A DNA stretch of 64,000 nt from Bacteroides sp. (GTDB lineage Bacteria; Bacteroidota; Bacteroidia; Bacteroidales; Muribaculaceae). Of the stretch, positions 33,552 through 41,308 are shown piece after piece. The notes beneath the pieces were generated by a model. The model saw only the letters and a list, made by a program, of their open reading frames with translations, did no database searches and was not told where the DNA came from. Within the stretch, counting starts at the first letter, position 1. Each line of letters begins with the position of its first letter. Position numbers and translations under genes: made by a program. The stretch is taken from NCBI GenBank assembly GCA_023663525.1, contig JAMPHF010000001.1, forward strand, positions 263,710 through 327,709, written 5' to 3'.

Positions 33552-34511
33552 TTAATAATCGGGTGTCGGGGCTTGCGGTTGTGTCGCCGTTTCAGTCTGT
33601 TGTGATGATACAGAACGTACTTCTCCTGTCTCGGTATCAACTTCTTCAAACTCCGTATCGTTGAGTGAGATGACTTGCGGCTGTTCAGTCGAGATTTGGA
33701 GTGCGTCATTCCTTGCGGAGAGTGCGCGGTTCTCGCCCTCAGTATCATGTCCGATGGCCGTCTGCATCTTGATTGACAGATAGCCATATTTCGATATGAG
33801 ACGGCGTATGACGGTCTTTAACGCCATGTCGTTGAAGTTACCCATCCAACCGACATTCTTTGAGACAATGCCGTCATTAGCTTTCTTGATAAGGTCTGCA
33901 ACGGTTGTTTCTCGTTTGATTCCGGGTGCGTAGCGTTTGGCGTACTTCGCCATTTCTTCCACGCTCATGTAGAGTGTTTTTGTATATCCGTTGAGCAACT
34001 TAAAGTGGCAGAAATAGCCGACAATCTTGTCCGATATGCGTTCTCCGTCAAGAGCGATTTCACCCGACAGTTTGCTTGTCTTTCGGAGTTCTCCCTCATA
34101 GACATAATCAGCATTGATTGTGAGATACTGCCCGGTGCGCATTGCGAGTTGGATATAACCCTTATAGCCGGGAATGAATGTCGGTGTCGGCACTTTGCGT
34201 TCCCGCTCGATGCCGTTCTCGTCACGGTATTTCTCCTTGTTGTTGTAGACTACGATGTAAGCGAATCCGAGAGCCTTGTTGATAGGCAAGTCGAGTACGG
34301 CAGCTTTCAGTGCCTCCGAGATTATTGCGTTGGGATTGCAAGTCTGCAACGCTTTATCTCCATTGTAGAGGTCGATGATTGATGCGATAAAGAGATTTGA
34401 GTTCTCTTTCAGAGCGTTTCGGAATTGCTCTTGTACGCTCGGAGCATTGAGAGACGCTTTGAGTTTGGCAAGTCCTGTCTGCGGAACTTGTGCAATTTGA
34501 TTTTCTGCCAT
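33552..34511 (-). CDS. recT: RecT family single-strand annealing protein
   Basis: 319 residues. The RecT core is visible as NPNAIISEALKAAVLDLPINKALG (residues 58-81, read in parts), IVVYNNKEKY near 85, FIPGYKGYIQLAMRTGQY near 112 and a FNDMALKTVIRRLISKYG helix near 225. RecT anneals complementary single strands in phage recombination. The C-terminus is acidic and Q-rich, typical for partner binding. It lies between a small gene and the MBL nuclease. Confidence 0.93.
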   Translation of the reverse strand: MAENQIAQVPQTGLAKLKASLNAPSVQEQFRNALKENSNLFIASIIDLYNGDKALQTCNPNAIISEALKAAVLDLPINKALGFAYIVVYNNKEKYRDENGIERERKVPTPTFIPGYKGYIQLAMRTGQYLTINADYVYEGELRKTSKLSGEIALDGERISDKIVGYFCHFKLLNGYTKTLYMSVEEMAKYAKRYAPGIKRETTVADLIKKANDGIVSKNVGWMGNFNDMALKTVIRRLISKYGYLSIKMQTAIGHDTEGENRALSARNDALQISTEQPQVISLNDTEFEEVDTETGEVRSVSSQQTETATQPQAPTPDY

Positions 34512-34519
34512 GTCAGTCT

Positions 34520-34804
34520 TTATTGAAAATTGAATTGATAACTACCCCCCGTCGCCACACGCTTAAAAATATCGGATGTAGCCGATTGAGTGGCGAAGTC
34601 GTGAAGTGCGGAACAAACTTCTTTTTTACGTCCGCTTATTCCAACTACATTTGCCGATGACTGCTCGTTGACTTCTTCTGCGGCGAGTATTACGATTCCG
34701 CGATGTTTTCCGTCTGTGGCGTTCTCGATTAGAGACGATTGTTCTTTTGTGACTTCCACAACCCTGTTGAGAAAGTCGCTGTTGATGATTTTTTCTTCCA
34801 TCAT
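34520..34804 (-). CDS. unknown small phage protein (94 aa)
   Basis: Not recognised. A helical start, GIVILAAEEVNEQ strand and SALHDFATQ helix suggest a small compact fold. CAACGCA runs directly into its ATG (34804-34810). Between the SbcC-like ATPase and RecT, so probably an accessory of recombination. Confidence 0.55.
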   Translation of the reverse strand: MMEEKIINSDFLNRVVEVTKEQSSLIENATDGKHRGIVILAAEEVNEQSSANVVGISGRKKEVCSALHDFATQSATSDIFKRVATGGSYQFNFQ

Positions 34805-34832
34805 GCGTTGATTAAATTGTTAATATTATGGA

Positions 34833-36881
34833 TTATTGAAAAAGATTCTTCTGTGTGTCACCGGCTTCGATAATCAATCTGTCATCACGAGACACTATGA
34901 GAGAGATTATCTGTGACTGCATCGGTATGATGTCATTGATAGATTCGGCATTGTCAACGAATATCGGAGCATACACTCCCTCAGATTTGCATATCGCATT
35001 AATGATGTCAAGCCCGATCAGTATTCTTTCGGCATTGCTGCAAGTGGAGTAGGGCTTGCCGTTCAGTGTAGCTTCGCACGTCTCAGATTCCGCTCCGTTG
35101 ACAGCAGTTTCAATCCATCGGAATTTCACGAATGAGAATAGGCCGTCAATCCGCTTCTCGATGGCTGCGCTTTTCGCCTTGGAAAATTCGAGCATTACAA
35201 ACTCTATCTTTTCGAGTTGCGACAGTTCCTCGTTAAGTGCCGTCTGTGTGCTTTCGAGTTCTGTGATACGAGCTTCAACTCGCTTGATTGTATCTCGCTT
35301 TGAAAGCCTGTGGTTGAGTGATTCTATCTCATTTGACAATTGGTCACGTTGTTTTTTAAGCTCGGCATTGCTCGTTCTTTCCGGCTCTGCCGTGATTTTT
35401 GCTTCGAGCTTGCTTATCTCATCATCGAGGGCGATAATCACGGTGTCGGCTTTTATTTGCGGTTCTGCGTCCGGCTCTACGAGATTGGCTTTCATTATCT
35501 CCAGTCCGTTAATCTCATCAATACGTTTCTGAGCGAGTCCGATTTTCTCCCGACAGCTTACGATGTCAGCTTCAAATGATTGTTTCTTGGCATTGTTAGC
35601 CTTGCCTTTGCGCTGATTCTCCTCGATTGCGTCTGCGACTTCCTGAAGCCGTTTGCCACGCTCGGTCTCAAAGTGCTTTTCGAGTTCTGACTGACGGTTC
35701 TCTATGTCCTCTAATTCAAGAGGGCGTTTACAGGTCGGACAAACAAATTCAGATTCGTCTATTGTTAGCTTTTCAAGTCTGATTTCGTTGGCTCTTACAC
35801 CAAGGCTTGCAAGCTGCGAGACAAGTACCTCACGCTTGTTGTTGCATAGCGCGATTTCAGTCTCGTCATTACTGATGACTGATTGAAGATTGGCAATCCG
35901 GCGGTTCAAAGTCTGAATCTCGTCTGAAAGCGTGTCGCGTTCTCGCTTCTTCTGAAGATATTCTCTTGTAACCTCGCCCTTGATAGTCTCTGCCCGGCTT
36001 AATCTTTCGTTGCGTTTTGCCGATAATTCACGCAGTAGATTCGTGCGGTCTGTTTCAGCGGTCTTTATGGCTTCATATTCCGATTCAATCTGAGCCTGAA
36101 TATTGTCACGTTCTGACTTCTTTGCAGATATTTCAGATTCGAGAGATTTCCAATCTTCAACTTCGAGACCAGCTAAATCCCGCTTCTTCTCGTCAATACG
36201 GCTTGGTATGCCGTTAAGTCCGTCAGTGCCGCTCTTATCCGAGCCGTTCCTTATCAAGGACTTCTTAGCTGATACTTCTCGCTTATATTCTGCGAGTGTC
36301 TTGCCTGTAAGTGCTTCGAGCAATTTTGTAAAGTCTTCGTTGCCTGATGCAATCTCTGTATCTGATATTTCACCGGCCATTCTCAGTAGCATTGACTTTT
36401 GCGTTTCGGCTTTTTGAGCGGTGAAGTATGTTGGTGACGTGATGAACTTGAAGATTGTCTCCGCACAAATGTTGGCGATTTTCGCATTGTACTCCTTTTC
36501 AGAGCATGGCACATCGTTATAGAAATACTCCTGCGTATTGCCGGTGAAAACACGGTCTATCTCACCACTACGCTTGACCCAGTTCTCTGTGAAGCGGCGC
36601 ACGAGCTTGATGTCCTCGCCGTTCACCTTTATTTCTGCCGATACCTCATGCGGAAGTTGCGGGATTATACGTCCGGCTGTGTCAATCGTCTTTAGGTCGA
36701 ATTTCTTGCGGTCTTGGCTGTCTTTGCCGAAGAACAGCCATGTGAAAGCATCGAATATCGTTGTCTTTCCTGCTCCGTTCCGACCGAATATGTTTGTCAC
36801 GCTCTCATTGAAGTCGATTGAGAGTTCTCGCACGCCCTTGAAATTCAAGAGCGACATTCTTTTGATGATGATTTGTTTCAT
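34833..36881 (-). CDS. SbcC/Rad50-like AAA ATPase with zinc hook
   Basis: 682 residues. Walker A FGRNGAGKT at 32-40, long coiled coils through 200-560, and a zinc hook CPTCKRP near residue 380 between them. The C-terminal lobe is short: a signature-like CSNAERILIGLDI near 620 and Walker B APIFVDNAE near 645. Phage versions act with an SbcD-like or other nuclease in end processing. Here the nuclease partner may be the MBL protein four genes on. Start preceded by a related GACGCA leader. Confidence 0.88.
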   Translation of the reverse strand: MKQIIIKRMSLLNFKGVRELSIDFNESVTNIFGRNGAGKTTIFDAFTWLFFGKDSQDRKKFDLKTIDTAGRIIPQLPHEVSAEIKVNGEDIKLVRRFTENWVKRSGEIDRVFTGNTQEYFYNDVPCSEKEYNAKIANICAETIFKFITSPTYFTAQKAETQKSMLLRMAGEISDTEIASGNEDFTKLLEALTGKTLAEYKREVSAKKSLIRNGSDKSGTDGLNGIPSRIDEKKRDLAGLEVEDWKSLESEISAKKSERDNIQAQIESEYEAIKTAETDRTNLLRELSAKRNERLSRAETIKGEVTREYLQKKRERDTLSDEIQTLNRRIANLQSVISNDETEIALCNNKREVLVSQLASLGVRANEIRLEKLTIDESEFVCPTCKRPLELEDIENRQSELEKHFETERGKRLQEVADAIEENQRKGKANNAKKQSFEADIVSCREKIGLAQKRIDEINGLEIMKANLVEPDAEPQIKADTVIIALDDEISKLEAKITAEPERTSNAELKKQRDQLSNEIESLNHRLSKRDTIKRVEARITELESTQTALNEELSQLEKIEFVMLEFSKAKSAAIEKRIDGLFSFVKFRWIETAVNGAESETCEATLNGKPYSTCSNAERILIGLDIINAICKSEGVYAPIFVDNAESINDIIPMQSQIISLIVSRDDRLIIEAGDTQKNLFQ

Positions 36882-36890
36882 TGCGTCTTG

Positions 36891-37169
36891 TTATTTTATA
36901 CGGTTGATTGCCAACCTCGTTACTGCCTTGCTGTTAATCTCCGAGAGCGATGCGCGGCGATTTGATAGTAAGTGACTTTCCACTTCGTCCTTGTCGAAGT
37001 ATAGTTTGCCGTTCTGCTTGTAGCTCGGTATCTCCTTTGCGGTTGCCATGTGCCGTACTCTTGATTCCGAAAGACCGAGATATAGTGCCATGTCCGATAC
37101 GCTGAGTGCTTTCTTGAAGCCGACTACAATCAGGCGTTCAAGTCGTTCCAATCTTTGTTCTAAGTTCAT
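36891..37169 (-). CDS. helix-turn-helix / excisionase-like protein
   Basis: 92 residues from MNLEQRLERL at 37169; the longer frame to 37226 overlaps the membrane protein gene. A short coiled coil leads into LSVSDMALYLGLSESRVRHM, a helix-turn-helix, then YKQNGKLYFDKDEVESHL, the winged end typical of MerR/excisionase-like DNA-binding proteins. Phages of this group use such proteins as excisionase or early regulator. Which one applies cannot be told. Confidence 0.75.
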   Translation of the reverse strand: MNLEQRLERLERLIVVGFKKALSVSDMALYLGLSESRVRHMATAKEIPSYKQNGKLYFDKDEVESHLLSNRRASLSEINSKAVTRLAINRIK

Positions 37170-37387
37170 TTCGATTCCCTTTCTTTTTTTAGCTCCTTTA
37201 TGCTTGGCACAAATAAGAAGTGCCAACCGACAAATGCAATCATGGCAAAAAGCGTAGCGAATATATATTTGGCTGTGCCGTCTGTCTGTATGAGACTTCT
37301 AATGGAGTATGACACTCCAAACAGAATCATATAGATTGAAGCCCATATTTGCCAAATGCAAAAGCATTTTACGATAAACTTAATCAT
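37166..37387 (-). CDS. small two-helix membrane protein (73 aa)
   Basis: From MIKFIVKCF at 37387. Two hydrophobic segments (about residues 3-24 and 38-60) separated by a short polar loop, and a lysine/glutamate-rich C-terminal tail (IKELKKERESK). Probably an inner-membrane protein expressed early. Could be a superinfection exclusion or lysis-control factor; no motif tells. Confidence 0.6.
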   Translation of the reverse strand: MIKFIVKCFCIWQIWASIYMILFGVSYSIRSLIQTDGTAKYIFATLFAMIAFVGWHFLFVPSIKELKKERESK

Positions 37388-37388
37388 G

Positions 37389-37613
37389 TCAGTTAGCCGG
37401 GAATAGTGATGAAACTTCAATATTGTATTTCTCAGCGATTAAGGATTGAGCAAGAGCATCGGGAATCTGTTTGCCTTGAAGCCACATCCGTATAGTATTG
37501 GTCGAGCGTTTCGTAAGTTCTGCTATATCCTCAATGAAAGTCTGCGCCGGTGTGGGCTTCTCTTTCTCCTGAAGATAGAGGTCTTTGAATGTCATTTTTG
37601 TCGGTCGATTCAT
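37389..37613 (-). CDS. small HTH regulator (74 aa)
   Basis: TFIEDIAELTKRSTNTIRMWLQGKQIPD near residues 25-50 looks like a helix-turn-helix of the XRE/Cro kind, followed by AEKYNIEVSSLFPAN, the typical end of such small repressors. As an early gene near the immunity region it may act as Cro-like or early regulator. Confidence 0.65.
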   Translation of the reverse strand: MNRPTKMTFKDLYLQEKEKPTPAQTFIEDIAELTKRSTNTIRMWLQGKQIPDALAQSLIAEKYNIEVSSLFPAN

Positions 37614-37643
37614 ATTGCTTTGTTTTGATTTATCTTTTCGGTT

Positions 37644-37671
37644 CTCCCGACTGCCGGATTGCAGTCGGGAG
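37644..37671. repeat. hairpin in early operon leader
   Basis: Perfect 11-base inverted repeat CTCCCGACTGC / GCAGTCGGGAG with a six-base loop, between two early genes. Neither side shows a T-run, so it is more likely a processing or attenuation hairpin than a full terminator. Confidence 0.5.
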
Positions 37672-37703
37672 GTGGCAGAGTAAAGAAAAATTGTTGATTT
37701 CCG

Positions 37704-38090
37704 TTAGAGAATTTCTTTCAGTAGTTCGTAGTCCGTGCTGTCGAATGGGATTTCGAGATTGATTTTCTCCCGGAGATATTGATTATATTCACCGAGAATC
37801 TGAATCGCATGATTGCGTAAAGTCACATCATTGCATTCAGCGGCAGCCACAATCAGCATTCGGGCGGCAGATTTCAACTCTGTCCGTTGCTTTTTGATTT
37901 CTACGGACTGGTTATGACACTTCTGATAGAAAGCGTTGAGAAGTACGCTGTCAGCGTGTTTCTTGTAGTCTTTGCAGAACGTGTCCTTGTCGATACTCTC
38001 ACCGGCAGCGTAATACATTTGCTCGACTTCTGCGTATCTGTCATCCGGCATTACTAAGCCGGTACGAGATTCAAATTCCTGTTTATTCAT
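37704..38090 (-). CDS. unknown early phage protein (128 aa)
   Basis: Not recognised. Helical; FESRTGLVMPDDRYAEVEQMYY at the start (read as two parts) and a TELKSAARMLIVAAAE helix near 72. I associate the N-terminal pattern with early genes of Bacteroides phages, but no function is known to me. CAACGCA lies just upstream of the start (38094-38100). Confidence 0.6.
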   Translation of the reverse strand: MNKQEFESRTGLVMPDDRYAEVEQMYYAAGESIDKDTFCKDYKKHADSVLLNAFYQKCHNQSVEIKKQRTELKSAARMLIVAAAECNDVTLRNHAIQILGEYNQYLREKINLEIPFDSTDYELLKEIL

Positions 38091-38104
38091 CTTTGCGTTG
38101 ATTT

Positions 38105-38305
38105 TTATGCGGTTAGAGAGAGTCGTTTGTTGCGTATCTCATTCAGCTTTGCAGCGGTCTTATTTGCTTCGTCCTCGCTGATTTCAAGTGATGCGAGGCT
38201 CATATCGTAGGTGTCGATTACTTGATAGTATTTCACGCCTTTGCGAGTCATTGTTTTGATGACAAATTCGCTTGGCTTATGCTGTTTGATGTTTGACTTG
38301 CTCAT
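38105..38305 (-). CDS. small early phage protein (66 aa)
   Basis: From MSKSNIKQHK at 38305. Not recognised. First gene of the leftward early operon, about 95 bases after its promoter. Basic, strand-rich middle (GVKYYQVIDTYDMSLASLEI) and a basic helical end. Confidence 0.55.
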   Translation of the reverse strand: MSKSNIKQHKPSEFVIKTMTRKGVKYYQVIDTYDMSLASLEISEDEANKTAAKLNEIRNKRLSLTA

Positions 38306-38344
38306 TTTTCGCTGTTTATATTGCGTGTTACGCACTAATTTTTG

Positions 38345-38352
38345 TATATTTG
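38345..38352 (+). promoter_or_regulatory. promoter -7 box TATATTTG toward the repressor
   Basis: TATATTTG fits TAnnTTTG, with TTG at 38321-38323 about 21 bases upstream as -33. It would give a leader of roughly 120 bases before the repressor ATG, crossing the operators. Confidence 0.45.
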
Positions 38353-38399
38353 CACACTCATTTTCGTTGAATGTGGCAATTACTTTTGTGATTGCGATG

Positions 38400-38407
38400 C
38401 AAAGTTA
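38400..38407 (-). promoter_or_regulatory. early leftward promoter (-7 TAACTTTG)
   Basis: On the minus strand TAACTTTG has a TTG 20 bases upstream, inside the first operator. Repressor bound there would block the promoter of the whole early operon. Confidence 0.6.
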
Positions 38408-38415
38408 AAGAGTAT

Positions 38416-38466
38416 TTCTTGAATAGGCAAGAAATTCAAGAAATATTTTTGAATAATTTTCAAGAA
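38416..38466. promoter_or_regulatory. operator cluster (TTCTTGAA / TTCAAGAA sites)
   Basis: Half-sites TTCTTGAA (38416-38423), GCAAGAA (38427-38433), TTCAAGAA (38435-38442), TTGAA (38449-38453) and TTCAAGAA (38459-38466) form overlapping palindromes such as TTCTTG-6-CAAGAA. They cover the -33 region of the early leftward promoter and end ten bases before the repressor start, as expected for repressor-binding sites. Confidence 0.6.
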
Positions 38467-38475
38467 TATTTATTT

Positions 38476-39225
38476 ATGACTGATTATCAACGTATTGAAA
38501 GTGTATTGAAATATCTTGGGATGAGTGCAAGAGCTTTTTCCATCGCTCTTGGGCTGTCAAGTCCACAAATTTTCTACGATATAAAGGCCGGGAAATGTGG
38601 TATTTCAAAAGATTTATCCAATAAAATTCAAGAACATTACTTGAATATCAATCCCGCATGGTTGCTTACCGGCGAGGGTGATATGCTCCGAAATGTCGAA
38701 TCACGGAACGAAGGCATTGAAGCTCTTATCCACGACAAAAGGTGTGGGAAAAATGGACGGAGAATGATTCCGTTCTACGATGCAGAGACAACGGGCGGTT
38801 TTGATGGTCATGTCTCGTCATCAAACACGGAAGTCAGATTGCAAGGATATATTGACGCAGGGGATTGGTTCGAGGGTCGAGAGACAGCGGCTATACGCCA
38901 TGTCGGTAATTCAATGACCGAGTTCCCTGACGGATGTATTCTCGCACTCCGGGAAGTTCGGGAACGCAGATTGCTAATTCCCGGAGAGAATTACGTCATC
39001 GAGACAGACGAATATCGAATAACCAAGAGATTTCAAAAAGGCAGTTCTCCTGATACAATTGCTCTTTATTCATCGAATCAAGAAACGTACCCGGATGGCC
39101 GGCTTATATATGAGCCGTTCGAGGTCTCTGTATCTGACATTCGCCGGATATACAGCATACTCGGTATCATCGTAAACTTATCAGGACGTGCAATCCTGAT
39201 GAGACCTCAGACTAATCACAAATAA
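38476..39225 (+). CDS. phage repressor with HTH and S24 LexA-like domain
   Basis: 249 residues from MTDYQRIESV. Residues 1-65 are an XRE-type helix-turn-helix ending in NPAWLLTGEGDML, typical of Bacteroides phage repressors. From about 97 the protein has an S24 peptidase layout with GNSM (Ser146) and RITKRF (Lys184) as the likely catalytic pair, so self-cleavage upon RecA activation is plausible. It is divergent from the early operon and preceded by a cluster of palindromic sites. Master lysogeny regulator by context. Confidence 0.88.
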   Translation: MTDYQRIESVLKYLGMSARAFSIALGLSSPQIFYDIKAGKCGISKDLSNKIQEHYLNINPAWLLTGEGDMLRNVESRNEGIEALIHDKRCGKNGRRMIPFYDAETTGGFDGHVSSSNTEVRLQGYIDAGDWFEGRETAAIRHVGNSMTEFPDGCILALREVRERRLLIPGENYVIETDEYRITKRFQKGSSPDTIALYSSNQETYPDGRLIYEPFEVSVSDIRRIYSILGIIVNLSGRAILMRPQTNHK

Positions 39226-39238
39226 CTACAACATATAT

Positions 39239-40345
39239 ATGGACTTCAAAGATTCTATATTTCAACTCTCGGAACGCATCGAGAAACTAAAAGAGAATAT
39301 CACGACCGAAGAAGCTACTAAAAATGCGTTCATCATGCCTCTCATTGCCGCTCTCGGTTACGATGTATTCAACCCTCTTGAAGTCGTGCCGGAGCTTGAC
39401 TGCGACCTCGTCAAAAAGAAAGGCGAGAAGATTGACTATGCCATAATGAAAGATGGCAATCCGATACTGCTGATTGAGTGCAAACATTGGAATCAGAATC
39501 TCAATCTCCACGACACGCAGTTGCAGAAGTATTTCGTGGCATCCAATGCCCGGTTCGGTGTACTTACAAACGGAATCGAGTACCGCTTTTATACAGACCT
39601 TGAAAAGCCGAACATAATGGACGTTAAGCCGTTCCTTGTGATTGATATGCTCGACTTGTCGGAAAGCGAGATTGAGCAACTGAAAAAATTCCACAAGTCA
39701 TACTACGATGAAAACAATATACTCAGTACGGCTCAGGAATTGAAATACACAACTGAACTGCGAAACAGTATCTCCGCAGAGTTCGCTTCGCCGTCATCGG
39801 ATTTCGTCAGATACTTCGCACGCCCGATATACGGCGGCCAGGTCAGCCAAAAGATTATCGACCAATTCGCACCGCTCGTTAAAAAAGCCATTGCCGGAAT
39901 CATCAACGACACGATTTCAGACCGTCTCGGACTTGCGATAAAGACCACTCAGGAAGCTCCGGCGCAATGCGAATCAGTCGAGAATGACACGGAAGTTCAG
40001 TCACTGCCCGATGGGGTGGTCTACATGAGCGAGGATGGGAACGTGATGACCACGCAGGAAGAAATGGACAGTTACCATATCGTCAAGGCGATATTGAGAG
40101 AGGTTGTTGATGTGAAGCGAATCGCACACCGCGATACACAGTCATATTTCGGAATCCTTTTGGATGACAACAACCGCAAGCCGATATGCCGGATGTACTT
40201 CAATGCGAAGTCGGTCAAATATATCGTCATTTGCGAGGATAGCAATGACGGTGTTAAATATCCGATAGAGACGTTGGATGATATTTACAAGTATGCCGAC
40301 AATATCAAGACGGCCGCATCAAGACATTTGAATAAGATAAAATGA
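39239..40345 (+). CDS. HsdR N-terminal-like PD-(D/E)xK protein
   Basis: 368 residues. The first 150 match the N-terminal nuclease domain of type I restriction subunits: FIMPLIAALGYDVFNP near 31, then EKIDYAI (Asp66) and LLIECKHW (Glu80-x-Lys82), and LTNGIEYRFYTDL. No helicase motors follow; the rest is a unique domain of about 200 residues with an acidic linker. Encoded just downstream of the repressor in the same direction, so probably made in the lysogen. A role in superinfection defence is a fair guess, but replication-associated roles are possible. Confidence 0.75.
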   Translation: MDFKDSIFQLSERIEKLKENITTEEATKNAFIMPLIAALGYDVFNPLEVVPELDCDLVKKKGEKIDYAIMKDGNPILLIECKHWNQNLNLHDTQLQKYFVASNARFGVLTNGIEYRFYTDLEKPNIMDVKPFLVIDMLDLSESEIEQLKKFHKSYYDENNILSTAQELKYTTELRNSISAEFASPSSDFVRYFARPIYGGQVSQKIIDQFAPLVKKAIAGIINDTISDRLGLAIKTTQEAPAQCESVENDTEVQSLPDGVVYMSEDGNVMTTQEEMDSYHIVKAILREVVDVKRIAHRDTQSYFGILLDDNNRKPICRMYFNAKSVKYIVICEDSNDGVKYPIETLDDIYKYADNIKTAASRHLNKIK

Positions 40346-40698
40346 GCAATATCGCACAACTTCCGTATTTCACAATTGACCTCATGAGGTCAGTCATCAA
40401 CAAAGAAGATTTGCTTTCAGAGAAAGTCGATGAACTGATTCATCAGATAGCGCAATGTAGTCCGTCCGCAGAATCGGAATATCTTCTTACCACGGCTCAT
40501 TGGCTGAAAGAGCATATCGAAAGTATGAATGATCTGGAGAAAACAAAGGTCAACATTGCAGACTTTATCGAGATGTATTGTGGCCGTATTCCGTCAAAGA
40601 CACTTGAAAAGCTGCACTCATGTCTCAATAGAGGTATGACTGAGGCCGAGTTGTCCGACAAGGAATTGAACGAGATTATTTCAAACAATCAAGTATGA
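40342..40698 (+). CDS. unknown lysogen-expressed protein (118 aa)
   Basis: Not recognised. All-helical and acidic. Overlaps the HsdR-N-like gene by four bases and the lipoprotein gene by four, so three genes are coupled. Possible partner of one of them. Confidence 0.6.
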   Translation: MSNIAQLPYFTIDLMRSVINKEDLLSEKVDELIHQIAQCSPSAESEYLLTTAHWLKEHIESMNDLEKTKVNIADFIEMYCGRIPSKTLEKLHSCLNRGMTEAELSDKELNEIISNNQV

Positions 40699-41015
40699 AG
40701 AAGTATATTTTTGTCCTGCTGTTCTCGCTTCTGCTGTGCGGATGCGAATCGTCAAACGTGCGTGACGGTCGGGAACTTTATAAGATGTATCTGAATAAGT
40801 TTTCAGTCGCACCTGAAGAAATACAGATATATAACGAATCATATACAGAAGACGGAGCTAAAGTGACATGGACGGTCGATGTCGGCGGTGTTACTCGTGG
40901 CAATAGGCGATTCCGAAATACAATGGAGTTCAAGACTATTGGCCGTGGTATGATTTTTGTCGAGCGAGGTTTGGACTATGAAAAGACTTCTTACAATAGG
41001 GGCGATTTGCAATGA
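40695..41015 (+). CDS. small lipoprotein
   Basis: 106 residues with a signal peptide and lipobox (MKKYIFVLLFSLLLCGC, Cys17). The mature part is strand-rich with VTWTVDVGGVTRGNRRFRN in the middle. Prophage lipoproteins expressed with the repressor often block adsorption or DNA entry of related phages; that is inferred from context only. Overlaps both neighbours by four bases. Confidence 0.7.
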   Translation: MKKYIFVLLFSLLLCGCESSNVRDGRELYKMYLNKFSVAPEEIQIYNESYTEDGAKVTWTVDVGGVTRGNRRFRNTMEFKTIGRGMIFVERGLDYEKTSYNRGDLQ

Positions 41016-41281
41016 GTAAGACACGCAATTACAACCAGGACACGCTCGATGTAATGGAGCGGTTCTTCTCTGCAATCGAACAGTGCAAGCAACAAAAACT
41101 GATAAAGACACTCACCGCCTACTGTGATGAAAACGGCATTGATAAGCCGCACTTCTATACTCAAAGGAAAGACCGCTCACGCGGATTCTTCGAGATAGGC
41201 TGGGCTGTGCCTTTGGTGCGTCAATGCGGAGTGTCATCCCGGTGGCTCTTGACCGGCGTAGGCTCGATGTTCGCAGAATGA
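41012..41281 (+). CDS. small HTH-like protein (89 aa)
   Basis: Ends in CGVSSRWLLTGVGSMF, the tail motif seen also in the repressor N-terminus (NPAWLLTGEGDM), so it is probably an XRE-like DNA-binding protein without a sensor domain. May bind the same operators or modulate the repressor. Coupled to the lipoprotein gene. Confidence 0.65.
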   Translation: MSKTRNYNQDTLDVMERFFSAIEQCKQQKLIKTLTAYCDENGIDKPHFYTQRKDRSRGFFEIGWAVPLVRQCGVSSRWLLTGVGSMFAE

Positions 41282-41308
41282 TTCAGTTGTTCGGAAATTC
41301 CGAATAAC

